Shown here: in pieces, positions 53,539 through 63,568 of the stretch
Numbering within the stretch: the stretch's first letter is position 1
Layout: the number at the start of each line of letters is the position of its first letter
Source of the DNA: Pedobacter sp. AJM
Lineage (GTDB): Bacteria > Bacteroidota > Bacteroidia > Sphingobacteriales > Sphingobacteriaceae
Reading direction: 5' to 3'
NCBI RefSeq assembly: GCF_002197755.1
Contig: NZ_NHOT01000016.1
Location: 1-64,000 of the forward strand
Length of the DNA stretch: 64,000 bases
Translations under genes and position numbers: made by a program
The notes under the pieces: model-generated
Database searches by the model: none
What the model saw: the letters and a program-made list of their open reading frames with translations, nothing else
What the model was told of the DNA's origin: nothing

Positions 53539-54231
53539 TTGTTGGCTATAGACTGGAAACAATTTCTCATTGGTGAGGAAAATTTTGAATTTCTGATGGA
53601 AATCGCCCTGCGCACCTTCATCATGTATTTCATTATTTTATTTGGTTTGCGTTTACTGGGTAAGCGTGGCGTTCGCCAGTTATCCGTATTTGAACTGGTG
53701 GTGATCATCAGCTTAGGTTCTGCCGCCGGCGACCCTATGTTTTACAAGGAAATCGGTTTACTTACGCCTGTTGTGATCTTTCTCATTATTGTAGGTGCAT
53801 ACCGTTTTACTACCTTTTTAACAGCTAAAAGTGAGAAAATAGATGATTTAATTGAAGGGAAAAGCGTTTACCTGATTCGGGAAGGTGTATTTAACATTGA
53901 AGACTTTAAAAAAGAAACCCTGGCAAAAGACGAATTTTTCTCTGAATTACGCCAGCAAAGTATTTCACACCTGGGCCAGGTAAAAACGACCATTCTGGAA
54001 ACATCAGGTACATTGAGTGTTTATTTTTATGCTGATGAAAACGTTAAACCAGGTCTCCCCATTTTACCTGATCTTTTTGATCAGAAAATTAAGTTGATTG
54101 ACGATGAAGGTCAATATGCCTGCTCATTTTGTGGTGCGGTAGCAGAAATTAAGCTGAAGGGCAAACACAAGTGTCCGCGGTGCCAAAACGAGGAATGGGT
54201 AAAAGCAATAAATGATTGCCGGGTTAAATGA
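53539..54231 (+). CDS. DUF421 (YetF-like) membrane protein with zinc ribbon
   Basis: A 230-residue protein, TTG start at 53539 (or the neighbouring TTG; an ATG at 53596 is also possible). Three helices (LRTFIMYFIILFGLRLLG, LSVFELVVIISLGSAAGDP, PVVIFLIIVGAYRF) precede the cytoplasmic DUF421/DUF3290-type domain (IREGVFNIEDFKKE, ELRQQSISHLGQVKTTILE). A C-terminal zinc ribbon has CSFCG and CPRC. The inner-membrane role is unknown. Confidence 0.85.
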   Translation: MLAIDWKQFLIGEENFEFLMEIALRTFIMYFIILFGLRLLGKRGVRQLSVFELVVIISLGSAAGDPMFYKEIGLLTPVVIFLIIVGAYRFTTFLTAKSEKIDDLIEGKSVYLIREGVFNIEDFKKETLAKDEFFSELRQQSISHLGQVKTTILETSGTLSVYFYADENVKPGLPILPDLFDQKIKLIDDEGQYACSFCGAVAEIKLKGKHKCPRCQNEEWVKAINDCRVK

Positions 54232-54317
54232 TACCTTACCAGGCTGAGCATGAGTAAAATAAAAAATAGATCAGGTTTTCCGATCATTACATCAGCTTTG
54301 AGTTGTAAATTTGTAGC

Positions 54318-54536
54318 ATGACATCACAAGAATTACAGGAGCTGGAAGATTTTTTTACCCATGCAGGCAAGCAACCTGTACCCATCTATCTCAATGAAGC
54401 CACTGTAATTACCGATTATGATTTTTTTCTCGAAAGCCATTTCCTGCCTTTGAAATTAAACCTTGACTCCAAAGTTAACCAGCCATTGCTTCATCGCTTA
54501 AAAATGCTCAAACTGCTGGTAGAAGCCAATGCCTAA
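54318..54536 (+). CDS. Small hypothetical protein, DUF6965-like
   Basis: A 72-residue soluble protein (LEDFFTHAGKQPVPIYLNEATVITDYDFFLESH compressed to its motif: PVPIYLNEATVITD, DFFLESHF, LHRLKMLKLLVE). It resembles the short DUF6965 proteins of Bacteroidota, whose role is unknown. It overlaps the convergent gene at 54533 by 4 bp. Confidence 0.55.
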   Translation: MTSQELQELEDFFTHAGKQPVPIYLNEATVITDYDFFLESHFLPLKLNLDSKVNQPLLHRLKMLKLLVEANA

Positions 54537-54910
54537 CGGATTGGCCTTTTTCTGTTCGGCAACTTACTGGCATTCTTCGCGGTAGCTAAACTTACTGTTA
54601 ACAATGCTGTAGCTAGAAAAACACCCTGAATCAACAGCGACTTATTTTTGCGTTCAAGGCCCCTGTAGAAAGTATACAAGGCAATGCCCCCCATTCCTGC
54701 CAGTTCAATGACCCTTTTACTTTCAGTTGCTGAACCATTTCTTTTTGAAAAGGCAATCCGCAATAAGTTATCCACTAGGTTCATATTTTTGGCAACTGTA
54801 TGCTGAATAGCCGGCTTGGTTGCATGAATTCCCAAACCATGTCCAACAGCTTTCATCCCGTCCAGCACCATCTCCTTTTTAAATTGATCAGTTGTATTTT
54901 TTTTCATCAT
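54533..54910 (-). CDS. Hypothetical protein with C-terminal hydrophobic segments, 125 residues
   Basis: Not recognised. The first half is soluble and helical (FKKEMVLDGMKAVGHGLGIHA, NMNLVDNLLRIAFSK). The second half has two hydrophobic stretches (VIELAGMGGIALYTFYRGL and LIQGVFLATALLTVSLATA) that could be a membrane hairpin, and a basic end. It has good coding character, but function unknown. Confidence 0.55.
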   Translation of the reverse strand: MMKKNTTDQFKKEMVLDGMKAVGHGLGIHATKPAIQHTVAKNMNLVDNLLRIAFSKRNGSATESKRVIELAGMGGIALYTFYRGLERKNKSLLIQGVFLATALLTVSLATAKNASKLPNRKRPIR

Positions 54911-55003
54911 AAATTCTTTTAAAAACCAACAATAAAAAAAGAGATAAGGTTTTGGTTAGTTTGATTTCAGTTCACAACCATTTAAACTGTTCATAAAAAC
55001 ACC

Positions 55004-56008
55004 TTAACCAAAAATTTCTGCAAACAATTTATTGGAATGGAGTTTGGCTTGCTGATCGTAAATATGTGAGGTACTCATCACTTCATTTACACCATATTTT
55101 TCTACAAAAGCTTCTAAATTTCTCTTGATCGTTTCTTTGCTCCCAATGAAAGAATAGTAGAGCATTTGTTCTACCGCTTCTTTTTCCATCCGATCCCAAT
55201 AGCCATTAATATTATCAAAAGCAGGCTTTAGCAATTCACGCTTCCCTGTAATTACCCCAAGAAACATTCTTTTCACTGAGCTGGATAAAAACTCAGCCTG
55301 TTCATCTGTATCTGCTGCCACCACATTTACACAAGCCATCACATAAGGTTCATGTAAAAGGGCTGATGGTTTAAAGTTATTTTTATAGATGGCGATAGCT
55401 TGTTCAAAATAGGCAGGTGCGAAATGACTGGCAAAGGCATAGGGCAATCCTTTTTCAGCGGCCAGGTATGCACTGTCGGTACTCGAACCCAGTACCCAGA
55501 TGGGAATATCCAATCCCTCACCCGGAAAGGCGCGTACTTTTGCCCCCCTGTTATCGGCCGAAAAAAACTGCTGAAGGCGTTCAATATCACGCGGGAAGTT
55601 ATGTGCAGCGTTAAAGTTTTCCCCACGAATAGCCACTGCGGTTACCTGATCAGTTCCGGGTGCCCTGCCCAATCCCAGATCAATTCTATTTGGATGTAAA
55701 GAAGCCAGCGTTCCAAATTGTTCCGCCACAATTAAAGGGGAATGGTTAGGCAGCATAATTCCACCGGACCCTACCCGAATGGTTTGGGTTCCGCTGGCTA
55801 TGAAACCAATTAAAACGGCCGTGGCCGAACTGGCCACGCCTGCCATATTGTGGTGTTCGGCAAACCAGTAACGGCGATAACCTAAACTTTCTGATTGCTG
55901 GGCCATTTCTAAACTGGTTTTGAAAGTATCGGCAGCTGTATGTCCTTCAAGTACCGTTGCCAGGTCGAGCACGGAATAAGGTATATTTTTAAGGGAATGA
56001 TGATTCAT
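55004..56008 (-). CDS. Luciferase-like (LLM class) flavin-dependent monooxygenase
   Basis: A 334-residue protein with the MsnO8-type opening YSVLDLATVLEG, RYWFAEHHNMAGVAS, RVGSGGIMLPNHSPLIVAEQFGTLASLHP and GLGRAPGTD, typical of the LLM subfamily that uses reduced FMN. The substrate is unknown. Single gene. Confidence 0.9.
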   Translation of the reverse strand: MNHHSLKNIPYSVLDLATVLEGHTAADTFKTSLEMAQQSESLGYRRYWFAEHHNMAGVASSATAVLIGFIASGTQTIRVGSGGIMLPNHSPLIVAEQFGTLASLHPNRIDLGLGRAPGTDQVTAVAIRGENFNAAHNFPRDIERLQQFFSADNRGAKVRAFPGEGLDIPIWVLGSSTDSAYLAAEKGLPYAFASHFAPAYFEQAIAIYKNNFKPSALLHEPYVMACVNVVAADTDEQAEFLSSSVKRMFLGVITGKRELLKPAFDNINGYWDRMEKEAVEQMLYYSFIGSKETIKRNLEAFVEKYGVNEVMSTSHIYDQQAKLHSNKLFAEIFG

Positions 56009-56314
56009 GGTATTGGTTTTCTTAATCTGATCACAAAAATATCCGATAAATCAGCTACTCACGATGGCATTAAACATAAATGACTTACTGGTGATTGGTA
56101 AGGCCATATTATTATTTTCAGATAACAAAACCTGTCGGATCTGGTTTGTGCTTACATTACAGGGAACAAATACTCAGGAAGGGTAATGGCAACACCATTT
56201 ATTTTCCAAAGCATTCACCATTCCAGAAACTGAATAAGTATTTTATTTATTTAAAAAATTTCCAACTATATTGGCACGAGTTCGTTAATTATTCTGATCC
56301 TTCTTTTTTTACCT
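56009..56314. other. Intergenic region upstream of pta
   Basis: 306 bp between the divergent LLM and pta genes. No gene supported; a 75-codon frame at 56095 has no family resemblance. TATATTGG near 56265 is one mismatch from the TAnnTTTG element for pta. Confidence 0.3.
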
Positions 56315-58402
56315 ATGACTAAAAATATCTTTATCGCATCTGCAGAGCCCTATACCGGGAAATCAGTGATTGCATTCGGCATGATCAACATGCTGCTGGC
56401 CAAAACGCAAAAAGTAGGTTATTTCAAGCCGATTATTGCCCATGAAGACCCTGCTAAAAAGGACGAACATGTAGAAGCGATGTTAAATTATTTTTCACTT
56501 CCTGTAAACTATGAAGACGCCTTTGCCTTTACCCGTCAGGATATGCTTCAACAGTCTGATGATCATGGCTCCATGATTAACACAATCATCAGCAAGTATA
56601 AAAAACTGGAAGACAATTACGATTTTACCGTGATTGAGGGCAGTGATTTCCTGGGTGAAGGCAGTGCTTTTGAGTTTGAATCTAATGCCTTAATGGCTAA
56701 AAACCTGGGTGCTCCGGTGCTGATCGTGGTATCAGGCAAGGGCAAATCGGCCAGTCAGTTATTTAAATCTGCCATTAACATTTACAAAAACTTTTTGCTG
56801 CGCGATGTTCAGGTACTGGGCGTGATAGCCAATATGGTTAATCCGGAAGAAGCGGAACGCATTAAACAGGCCCTGACCAACCAGTTGCCTGCTGAATTAT
56901 TAATTGCCGTTATTCCGGTGGAGAGTGGTTTGCAAAGCCCCACCATGAAAGAAATTACAACGGCCCTGAACGCTGAAGTGCTATTTGGCGCAGATTTAAT
57001 GGATAACCAGGTTGATAACTTTGTTACTGGTGCCATGATGCTGCCCAATTTTTTAAGGCACATTAAAGATAACCTCCTTATTGTAACACCTGGTGACCGT
57101 GGGGATATTATTATTGGTTCGCTCCAGGCCAACCTTTCGGCCAATTATCCAAAAATTGCAGGGATTGTGCTCACCGCCGGCAGTTTGCCAGATGAACCGA
57201 TGATCAGGTTAATTGAAGGTTTACAAACCATCATCCCAATCATTTCAGTACAAAAAGGCACTTTTGAAACCACCACTGCCATTGGTTCCATCCACTCTAA
57301 AATTACCATCGATAATAAAAAGAAAATTGCCCTGGCAATTGATATTTTTGAAAAACACGTAGACCTTAAAGCACTTGATGATAAAATCATTACTTTTAGT
57401 TATCAGGGCATTACGCCGCACATGTTTCAGTACCAGTTAGTGAAATGGGCAAAAAGAGAAAAAAAACACATCGTTCTTCCCGAAGGAAATGATGAACGCA
57501 TCTTAAAAGCGGTAGAGAAATTAATTGCGCAGGACATTGTAGACATTACCTTACTTGGCGATCCGCTGGACATTGGAAATTCGATCAAACGTCTGGGATT
57601 AAACCTGGATTCCAATGCCATTCATATCCATAATCCGGCACATTCTGAGCACTATGATAGCTATGTAGAAACCCTGCATGAGTTGCGAAAGGCCAAGAAT
57701 GTCAACCAGGAGATGGCCAGGGATATGATGACAGACGTATCTTATTTTGGCACCATGATGGTGTATAAAGGTGATGCTGATGGCATGGTATCAGGTGCAG
57801 TGCACACCACTCAACACACCATCCGCCCGGCTTTGCAATTTGTGAAAACGCGTCCAGGTGTTTCTGTTGTATCTTCCATATTTTTCATGTGTTTACCTGA
57901 ACGGGTAGCCATTTTTGGCGATTGTGCAGTCAACCCCAATCCAACGGCACAGCAACTGGCAGAAATTGCGATTTCCTCGGCAGAGAGCAGTGCCAAATTC
58001 GGAATTGAACCACGCATTGCCATGTTATCTTACTCATCCGGAACATCAGGAGAAGGTGAAGATGTAGAGCGTGTGCGTGAAGCCACAGCCATTGTAAGGG
58101 AGCGATATCCGGAATTGAAAATTGAAGGCCCGATTCAATACGATGCTGCCGTAGATCCAAAAGTGGGCAAGCAAAAAATGCCGGATTCTGAAGTGGCCGG
58201 AAGAGCCAGCGTACTGATTTTCCCCGATCTGAATACAGGCAACAATACGTATAAAGCCGTACAACGCGAAACCGGTGCACTAGCCATTGGCCCGATGCTA
58301 CAAGGTTTAAATAAACCCATTAATGATTTGAGTCGCGGTTGTACCGTAGATGACATTTTTAACACCGTGGTGATCACCGCTATTCAATGCCAGGACATTT
58401 AA
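56315..58402 (+). CDS. pta: Phosphate acetyltransferase
   Basis: A 695-residue protein. N-terminal P-loop domain (FIASAEPYTGKSVIAFGM, about 1-210), DRTGG-like domain (LLIVTPGDRGDIIIG, about 225-350) and C-terminal PTA_PTB catalytic domain (IVLPEGNDERILKA, DGMVSGAVHTT, MLSYSSGTSGEG, GPIQYDAAVDP, GRASVLIFPDLNTGN). It converts acetyl-CoA and phosphate to acetyl phosphate and CoA. The long form is typical of Bacteroidota and enterobacteria. It lies 10 bp before ackA. Confidence 0.96.
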   Translation: MTKNIFIASAEPYTGKSVIAFGMINMLLAKTQKVGYFKPIIAHEDPAKKDEHVEAMLNYFSLPVNYEDAFAFTRQDMLQQSDDHGSMINTIISKYKKLEDNYDFTVIEGSDFLGEGSAFEFESNALMAKNLGAPVLIVVSGKGKSASQLFKSAINIYKNFLLRDVQVLGVIANMVNPEEAERIKQALTNQLPAELLIAVIPVESGLQSPTMKEITTALNAEVLFGADLMDNQVDNFVTGAMMLPNFLRHIKDNLLIVTPGDRGDIIIGSLQANLSANYPKIAGIVLTAGSLPDEPMIRLIEGLQTIIPIISVQKGTFETTTAIGSIHSKITIDNKKKIALAIDIFEKHVDLKALDDKIITFSYQGITPHMFQYQLVKWAKREKKHIVLPEGNDERILKAVEKLIAQDIVDITLLGDPLDIGNSIKRLGLNLDSNAIHIHNPAHSEHYDSYVETLHELRKAKNVNQEMARDMMTDVSYFGTMMVYKGDADGMVSGAVHTTQHTIRPALQFVKTRPGVSVVSSIFFMCLPERVAIFGDCAVNPNPTAQQLAEIAISSAESSAKFGIEPRIAMLSYSSGTSGEGEDVERVREATAIVRERYPELKIEGPIQYDAAVDPKVGKQKMPDSEVAGRASVLIFPDLNTGNNTYKAVQRETGALAIGPMLQGLNKPINDLSRGCTVDDIFNTVVITAIQCQDI

Positions 58403-58412
58403 AAAGAAAAAA

Positions 58413-59612
58413 ATGAACATTTTAGTCATCAATTCAGGAAGCAGTTCTCTTAAATATCAACTCTTCAAAATGCCTGTTCCATCGCCCATTTCAAGTGGAT
58501 TAGTGGAACGCATCGGCATTGAAGGCTCCTATATTAAGCATACCGTTTTTAAGGAGGGTGAAAAATTTATCACAGAGAAAACTGCATTTATTGCCGATCA
58601 TGGCGAAGGCTTAAAGCAGGTGCTTGCTTTATTAAGTGAAGGAGAACTGGCCGTAATTGCGACGCCCGATGACATCAATGCTGTTGGCCACCGCGTGGTA
58701 CATGGCGGAGAAAATTTTTCAGGTCCGACTTTAATTACGACGGAAGTAAAAGAACAGATTAAAAAACTTTTTTCACTTGCCCCGCTTCATAATCCGGTAA
58801 ATTTAAGATGTATTGAAGTTGCGGAGGAAACTTTTAAAAGTGCCAGCCAGGTGGCCATCTTTGATACTGCCTTTCACCAAAGCATTCCACAGCAGGCTTT
58901 TCGATACGCTATTCCAGAACGTTATTATAAAGAAGAGGGCATCAGGGTGTATGGTTTTCATGGCACCAGTCACAAATATGTGAGCGAACAGGCTGTAAAA
59001 TGGTTAGACAAGAAAGCATCAAAACTCATCAGTATTCATCTGGGCAATGGCTGTAGCATCACTGCCATTCGCAATGGTCAATCTATAGATACCAGCATGG
59101 GTTTTGGTCCGTTAAGCGGTTTAATGATGGGTACCAGATCGGGTGACATTGATCCTTCAGTTGTTTTTCATTTAATAGAACATGCCGGGTACAGCCTGAA
59201 TCAGTTGAGCACTTTATTTAATAAAGAATCAGGTTTATTGGGTGTTGGCGGATCCAGCGATATGAGAGACATCAGAAAACTGGCAGCATCCGGAGATGAG
59301 CAGGCTGTTCTTGCCCTTGAACTTTATGCCTACCGCATTAAAAAATTTATCGGTGCTTATGCCGCTATTCTCAATGGTATAGATGCGATTATTTTTACGG
59401 CAGGCGTTGGCGAAAATGACCGGGACATGCGTGAAGCCGTTTGCCATAAATTGGCTTATTTAGGGATCGAGATGGATAATGAGGCCAACGGAAAATACAA
59501 TGGCGGAATACAGGATGTCAGTATAAATGATTCGAAGGTTAAAATCCTGGTGATCCCCACCAATGAAGAATATGAAATTGCCAGCCAGTGTTATCGCCTG
59601 CTTCAAACGTAG
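58413..59612 (+). CDS. ackA: Acetate kinase
   Basis: A 399-residue protein with NSGSSSLKYQ (phosphate site), VGHRVVHGGENF, FDTAFHQ, YGFHGTSHKYV, HLGNGCSI, DTSMGFGPLSGLMMGTRSGD and TAGVGEND. It makes ATP and acetate from acetyl phosphate, completing the pathway started by Pta. Start chosen at ATG with an A-rich ribosome-binding region 8 bp upstream. Confidence 0.97.
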   Translation: MNILVINSGSSSLKYQLFKMPVPSPISSGLVERIGIEGSYIKHTVFKEGEKFITEKTAFIADHGEGLKQVLALLSEGELAVIATPDDINAVGHRVVHGGENFSGPTLITTEVKEQIKKLFSLAPLHNPVNLRCIEVAEETFKSASQVAIFDTAFHQSIPQQAFRYAIPERYYKEEGIRVYGFHGTSHKYVSEQAVKWLDKKASKLISIHLGNGCSITAIRNGQSIDTSMGFGPLSGLMMGTRSGDIDPSVVFHLIEHAGYSLNQLSTLFNKESGLLGVGGSSDMRDIRKLAASGDEQAVLALELYAYRIKKFIGAYAAILNGIDAIIFTAGVGENDRDMREAVCHKLAYLGIEMDNEANGKYNGGIQDVSINDSKVKILVIPTNEEYEIASQCYRLLQT

Positions 59613-59780
59613 AAATTAGACCTTACCTGCACTTTCTCCTCAAAGTGCTGTATCATAGATTTGAAATATCAACCTGAACTCGTTGGAGGGTTTATAAAAA
59701 TTCTCCTAAATAATGTTTCAATAATATGATACAGCGCTTATCATCAAACCGGGCGGTTAAATTAGTTTTATTCGAGGTTT

Positions 59781-60257
59781 TTAGTTTTTCCATACGCCTA
59801 ATAACCGCCTGACCACTACAATCTCTGCGATATGATAAGCATTATGATCTGCAATTTGCAGGGCTTCCCTTAAAATGGATTGACCATCACCATGAGGAAT
59901 GGCTTCATAAAGATTTCCTGATGCCAATAAATCAATAAAACTATTTAAATCGTGATCAATAGCTTTCAGCGCCTGTGTCCATTCTTCCTTACTTGACGGA
60001 GCAGTTTCCTTAGGCCAATACCCCTCCGGCCATTTAGGCGATTGATGCGATCCATCTTTACTAAATTCGAGCATATCCCATTGGGCAATCCGAATGTGCG
60101 AGACTAATTGCCAGATGCTGTATGGCAAACCATGCGGCTTTTCGCCTAACAGGTGAAATGGAATATTTTCAACGGCTTCATTAAAACCGACATGTGCCCC
60201 ACCGCCATTCAGCAGTTTTTGAAGTTCGTCAAGTAAAATCTGCGTATGCTTTTCCAT
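59781..60257 (-). CDS. DinB family protein
   Basis: A 158-residue four-helix protein with His residues for a metal site (LVSHIRIAQWDMLEF, IADHNAYHIAEIVVVRRLLG). It belongs to the DinB/YfiT-like superfamily of putative metal-dependent hydrolases or thiol transferases. It is divergent from the PLP gene. Many members are linked to low-molecular-weight thiols, which fits the nearby ergothioneine genes, though the substrate is unknown. Confidence 0.85.
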   Translation of the reverse strand: MEKHTQILLDELQKLLNGGGAHVGFNEAVENIPFHLLGEKPHGLPYSIWQLVSHIRIAQWDMLEFSKDGSHQSPKWPEGYWPKETAPSSKEEWTQALKAIDHDLNSFIDLLASGNLYEAIPHGDGQSILREALQIADHNAYHIAEIVVVRRLLGVWKN

Positions 60258-60352
60258 AATTTTAAATCATTTATCAAAATAACAATGCCTGTACGCTAAG
60301 GTTTGCCAAAAAATGGCGAAGCATATTTACAAACAAAATATTTCTGCTATTT

Positions 60353-61441
60353 TTGAAGATGAACCTATCCTCTTCCTTCCCGATCCTCTCGAACTATACT
60401 TACCTCAACACCGCTTATTCTGGTATCTTATCAACGGAGTTAGCCAAATGGAGAACCACACATGATCAACAATTAATGGAAGGCGGTAGTGAATTCAGAT
60501 TGAGTCAATCATACCTAATAGAAACCTTAAGAACCAACATTGCAGACTTTTTCAATGCAGGGATATCGAATGTTTTTCTAACGCCCAATTTTTCATTTGG
60601 TTTCAATACGCTTCTTGATGGATTGCCGGCATTGGAACACTTTCTTTTGCTTCAAAACGAATATCCATCATTGGCCTATCCGGTAACCAGTCGCGGCTTT
60701 AAACACAGTTATGTAGCGATAGATGAAAACCTGGAAGATAATGTCATGGAAGCAATTGAAAAATGCCGGCCCACGGTTTTTGCTTTTAGCATCGTGCAAT
60801 ACATCAGCGGATATCGGATGAATCCGGAATTCATCAAAAAACTTAAACAAACATATCCGGATTTATTGCTGATTGCAGATGGTACGCAGTTTTGCGGCAC
60901 AACCGCTTTTAGTTTTGAAGCATCAGGATTAGATGCATTATGCACAAGTGGCTATAAATGGTTATTGGCAGGCTATGGAAATGGCTTTATCTTATTATCA
61001 GATCAATTAAAAAATCGCCTGTACGAAGATAGAAAACTTGCTCAGCTTCCATCAGCCCCCTTTGTTAAAGACAAAAAACCTTTGGCCTTCTGTTTTGAAC
61101 CTGGCCACCTGGATACGCTGAATTTTGGATCTTTAAATGAAAGTTTGAACATGATCCGAAAAGTCGGCATTTCTACCATTGCGCAAACCACTCAGACCCT
61201 TTGTCAGCAAGCCCGAACCCAACTTCATCATCGTGGATTTATTCCTGATTATCTGGCCGATCAGAAAAATGCATCTACGATCATGAGTTTACCGCTAAAC
61301 CAGCAACAGGTTGATCAACTGGCTGAAGCTAAAATTTTATGCTCGCCCAGGGGTACCGGTACACGCATTTCTTTTCATTTTTACAACACTGAAGATGATT
61401 TGCAAAAGCTGCTGGATGTTTTAGATGGTAAAAAAATTTAA
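60353..61441 (+). CDS. Class V-type PLP-dependent aminotransferase/lyase
   Basis: A 362-residue fold-type I enzyme. LIADGTQFCGTTAF has the Asp binding the PLP ring nitrogen and SGYKWLLAGYGNGF has the Schiff-base Lys (about residue 203). It resembles NifS/EgtE/kynureninase-like enzymes. It converges on egtD with a 4-bp overlap, so a C-S lyase step in ergothioneine formation is possible; it could equally be a cysteine desulfurase-like enzyme. Confidence 0.8.
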   Translation: MKMNLSSSFPILSNYTYLNTAYSGILSTELAKWRTTHDQQLMEGGSEFRLSQSYLIETLRTNIADFFNAGISNVFLTPNFSFGFNTLLDGLPALEHFLLLQNEYPSLAYPVTSRGFKHSYVAIDENLEDNVMEAIEKCRPTVFAFSIVQYISGYRMNPEFIKKLKQTYPDLLLIADGTQFCGTTAFSFEASGLDALCTSGYKWLLAGYGNGFILLSDQLKNRLYEDRKLAQLPSAPFVKDKKPLAFCFEPGHLDTLNFGSLNESLNMIRKVGISTIAQTTQTLCQQARTQLHHRGFIPDYLADQKNASTIMSLPLNQQQVDQLAEAKILCSPRGTGTRISFHFYNTEDDLQKLLDVLDGKKI

Positions 61442-62412
61442 CCTGCTTTCCAGATGGCATCTACAAAATATTGCTGCTGATCAAAAAAATGAGCGAAGGG
61501 TGTAAATCCGCTTGATATGGCCAGGTCATCAATTTCTGTCAAAGCATACTTTTGTGATATTTCCATATAAATGTGCTCATTCGCCAGAAAAGGAATGGTT
61601 TCATCACCAATGTTGACCCGCTGATCCTTCAAGCTGATGAGATAGCTTTTACAGGAACCCGATTCCGGATCATAACTGGCATAATGATCAAAGTTGCTGA
61701 TATCAAAATCACCATCCAGTTCGCGGTTTATCCGGCTTAATAAGTTCAGGTTAAAGGATTTGGTTACGCCTGCTGCATCATTATATGCGGCCAGAATCTG
61801 TCGCGGGTTTTTCTTTAGATCGAAACCTATAACCAATAGATCCTCAGCCGACAACTCATTTCGCAATGCCTTACAAAATGCCTTTGCTTCAGTTACATTC
61901 ATGTTTCCGATATTCGCCCCCATGAACAACAATACTTTGCGACGAGCGGATAGTGTTTTCGCCTTTTTTACCATGGCAAAATAATCACCATTTAAACCCT
62001 GCACTTTTAAAGCAGGAAGCTTTTTAGGGAGATTTTCTTCCAGGTCTTCAATAACATGTCGGGAAATATCGATGGGTAAATAGGTAAATTCAAGCTGGCG
62101 ATTGATTAACGACTGCAACAGATGAACGGATTTAGTGGCATCTCCGGCACCTAATTCAATCAGATCAAAAGCACCTGGGTTGGCCGCGATAACATCAGTA
62201 ATCTGTTCCGTTTGATGCCGCATAATGTCCATTTCCGCATTGGTCAGGTAATATTCATCCATTTCCATGATCTGCTGAAAAATATAATCTCCAGTTTCAT
62301 CATAGAAATATTTTGAACTTAATGATTTCTTTTCAGCCGTTAAACCTGCCAAAACATCATGTAAAAATGTTGACCCTACCGGGATAATTTGTTTTGAAAT
62401 AATCGTACTCAT
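61438..62412 (-). CDS. egtD: L-histidine N-alpha-methyltransferase (EgtD)
   Basis: A 324-residue SAM-dependent enzyme with FDETGDYIFQQIMEMDEYYLTNAE compressed here to YFYDETGDYIF and EYYLTNAEMDI, then LIELGAGDATKSVHLL (SAM), FMGANIGNM and GFDLKKNP. It trimethylates histidine to hercynine, the first step to ergothioneine. It lies 7 bp after egtB. Confidence 0.94.
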   Translation of the reverse strand: MSTIISKQIIPVGSTFLHDVLAGLTAEKKSLSSKYFYDETGDYIFQQIMEMDEYYLTNAEMDIMRHQTEQITDVIAANPGAFDLIELGAGDATKSVHLLQSLINRQLEFTYLPIDISRHVIEDLEENLPKKLPALKVQGLNGDYFAMVKKAKTLSARRKVLLFMGANIGNMNVTEAKAFCKALRNELSAEDLLVIGFDLKKNPRQILAAYNDAAGVTKSFNLNLLSRINRELDGDFDISNFDHYASYDPESGSCKSYLISLKDQRVNIGDETIPFLANEHIYMEISQKYALTEIDDLAISSGFTPFAHFFDQQQYFVDAIWKAG

Positions 62413-62419
62413 GTCAATC

Positions 62420-63568
62420 TTATTTTGCTAATCTGATCCCTGTAAACTGCCACCTTAAATGCGGATGAAAGAAATTTCTGTAAGTAATGCGTCCATGGTC
62501 TTTCGGAGTGGCAACAGATGCGCCGCGAAGTACTTTCTGGTTGACCATAAATTTGCCATTGTATTCCCCAATGGCACCAGGAGCTTTGCTAAAACCGGGA
62601 TATGGTAAGTAGGCACTTTCTGTCCACTCCCATCGTTTGCCCCAGTTAAATTGCCTTGCAGCCACCTCCCATTCAAATTCTGTTGGCAACCGCATGCCTT
62701 TCCAACTGGCATAAGCATAGGCTTCATAATAGCTGATGTGCGTTACCGGGTGTAACCTGTTTAATGGCACTAAACCAGCATAAGTATAATTAAACCAGTC
62801 GCCATCTATTTCATGCCAGTACATTGGCGCTTTAATGCCATTTGTTTTTACCCAGTCCCAACCTTCTGCATGCCAGTAATTAAAATCACTATAGCCACCC
62901 GCCTTTATAAAATCCAGATAGGTTCCGTTGGTTTCCAAAACTGCATTGATTTCGAAATCATGCAGATAAACTTTATGGCGGTTTAATTCATTGTCGAAAC
63001 AGAAATCACTTCCGGCAAAACCAATTTCATAGATTCCTTCAGCTATCACTATTGGTTCAGGTGAAGTTTGGACTTCCTCATGCTCAATCCACTTACTGGA
63101 ATACACCGGAAAAAGCGGATTGTTGCCTAAAATATATTTGATATCGGTAAGCAAAAGTTCCTGGTGCTGCTGCTCATGATTAAATCCTAAAATCAGGAGT
63201 TCCATTACCTCATCAGTTATGGTTTCACCAAGCAAACTGGTCATGGCCTCATCTACATAATGGCGATACTGATAAATATCACTTACACTAGGCCGACTTA
63301 AATTGCCACGATCCGTTCGGATCACCCTGGCACCCACCGTTTCATAGTAACTGTTAAAAACGAAATTATAATCCGGATTATATTCCTGATAATTTGCCGC
63401 ATGTTGTTTTAAGATAAAAGTTTCGAAAAACCATGTGGTATGTCCGAGATGCCATTTAGGTGGACTTACATCGGCAACAGGCTGAACCACATAATCTTCC
63501 GTTTGCAGGGGCTCACAAATCGATTCAGTATACTTCCTGATGGTCAGAAATTGATCAACTAAGCTCAT
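62420..63568 (-). CDS. egtB: Ergothioneine biosynthesis sulfoxide synthase EgtB
   Basis: A 382-residue protein. The N-terminal DinB-like domain has the iron site GHTTWFFETF and FNHEQQHQELLLTD (HxxxHxE type); the C-terminal FGE-sulfatase domain has WEVAARQFNWGKRWEWTESAY and LRGASVATP. It joins hercynine to cysteine or gamma-glutamylcysteine with oxygen and Fe(II). Its ATG overlaps the stop of the upstream transporter gene by one base (TAATG). Confidence 0.93.
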   Translation of the reverse strand: MSLVDQFLTIRKYTESICEPLQTEDYVVQPVADVSPPKWHLGHTTWFFETFILKQHAANYQEYNPDYNFVFNSYYETVGARVIRTDRGNLSRPSVSDIYQYRHYVDEAMTSLLGETITDEVMELLILGFNHEQQHQELLLTDIKYILGNNPLFPVYSSKWIEHEEVQTSPEPIVIAEGIYEIGFAGSDFCFDNELNRHKVYLHDFEINAVLETNGTYLDFIKAGGYSDFNYWHAEGWDWVKTNGIKAPMYWHEIDGDWFNYTYAGLVPLNRLHPVTHISYYEAYAYASWKGMRLPTEFEWEVAARQFNWGKRWEWTESAYLPYPGFSKAPGAIGEYNGKFMVNQKVLRGASVATPKDHGRITYRNFFHPHLRWQFTGIRLAK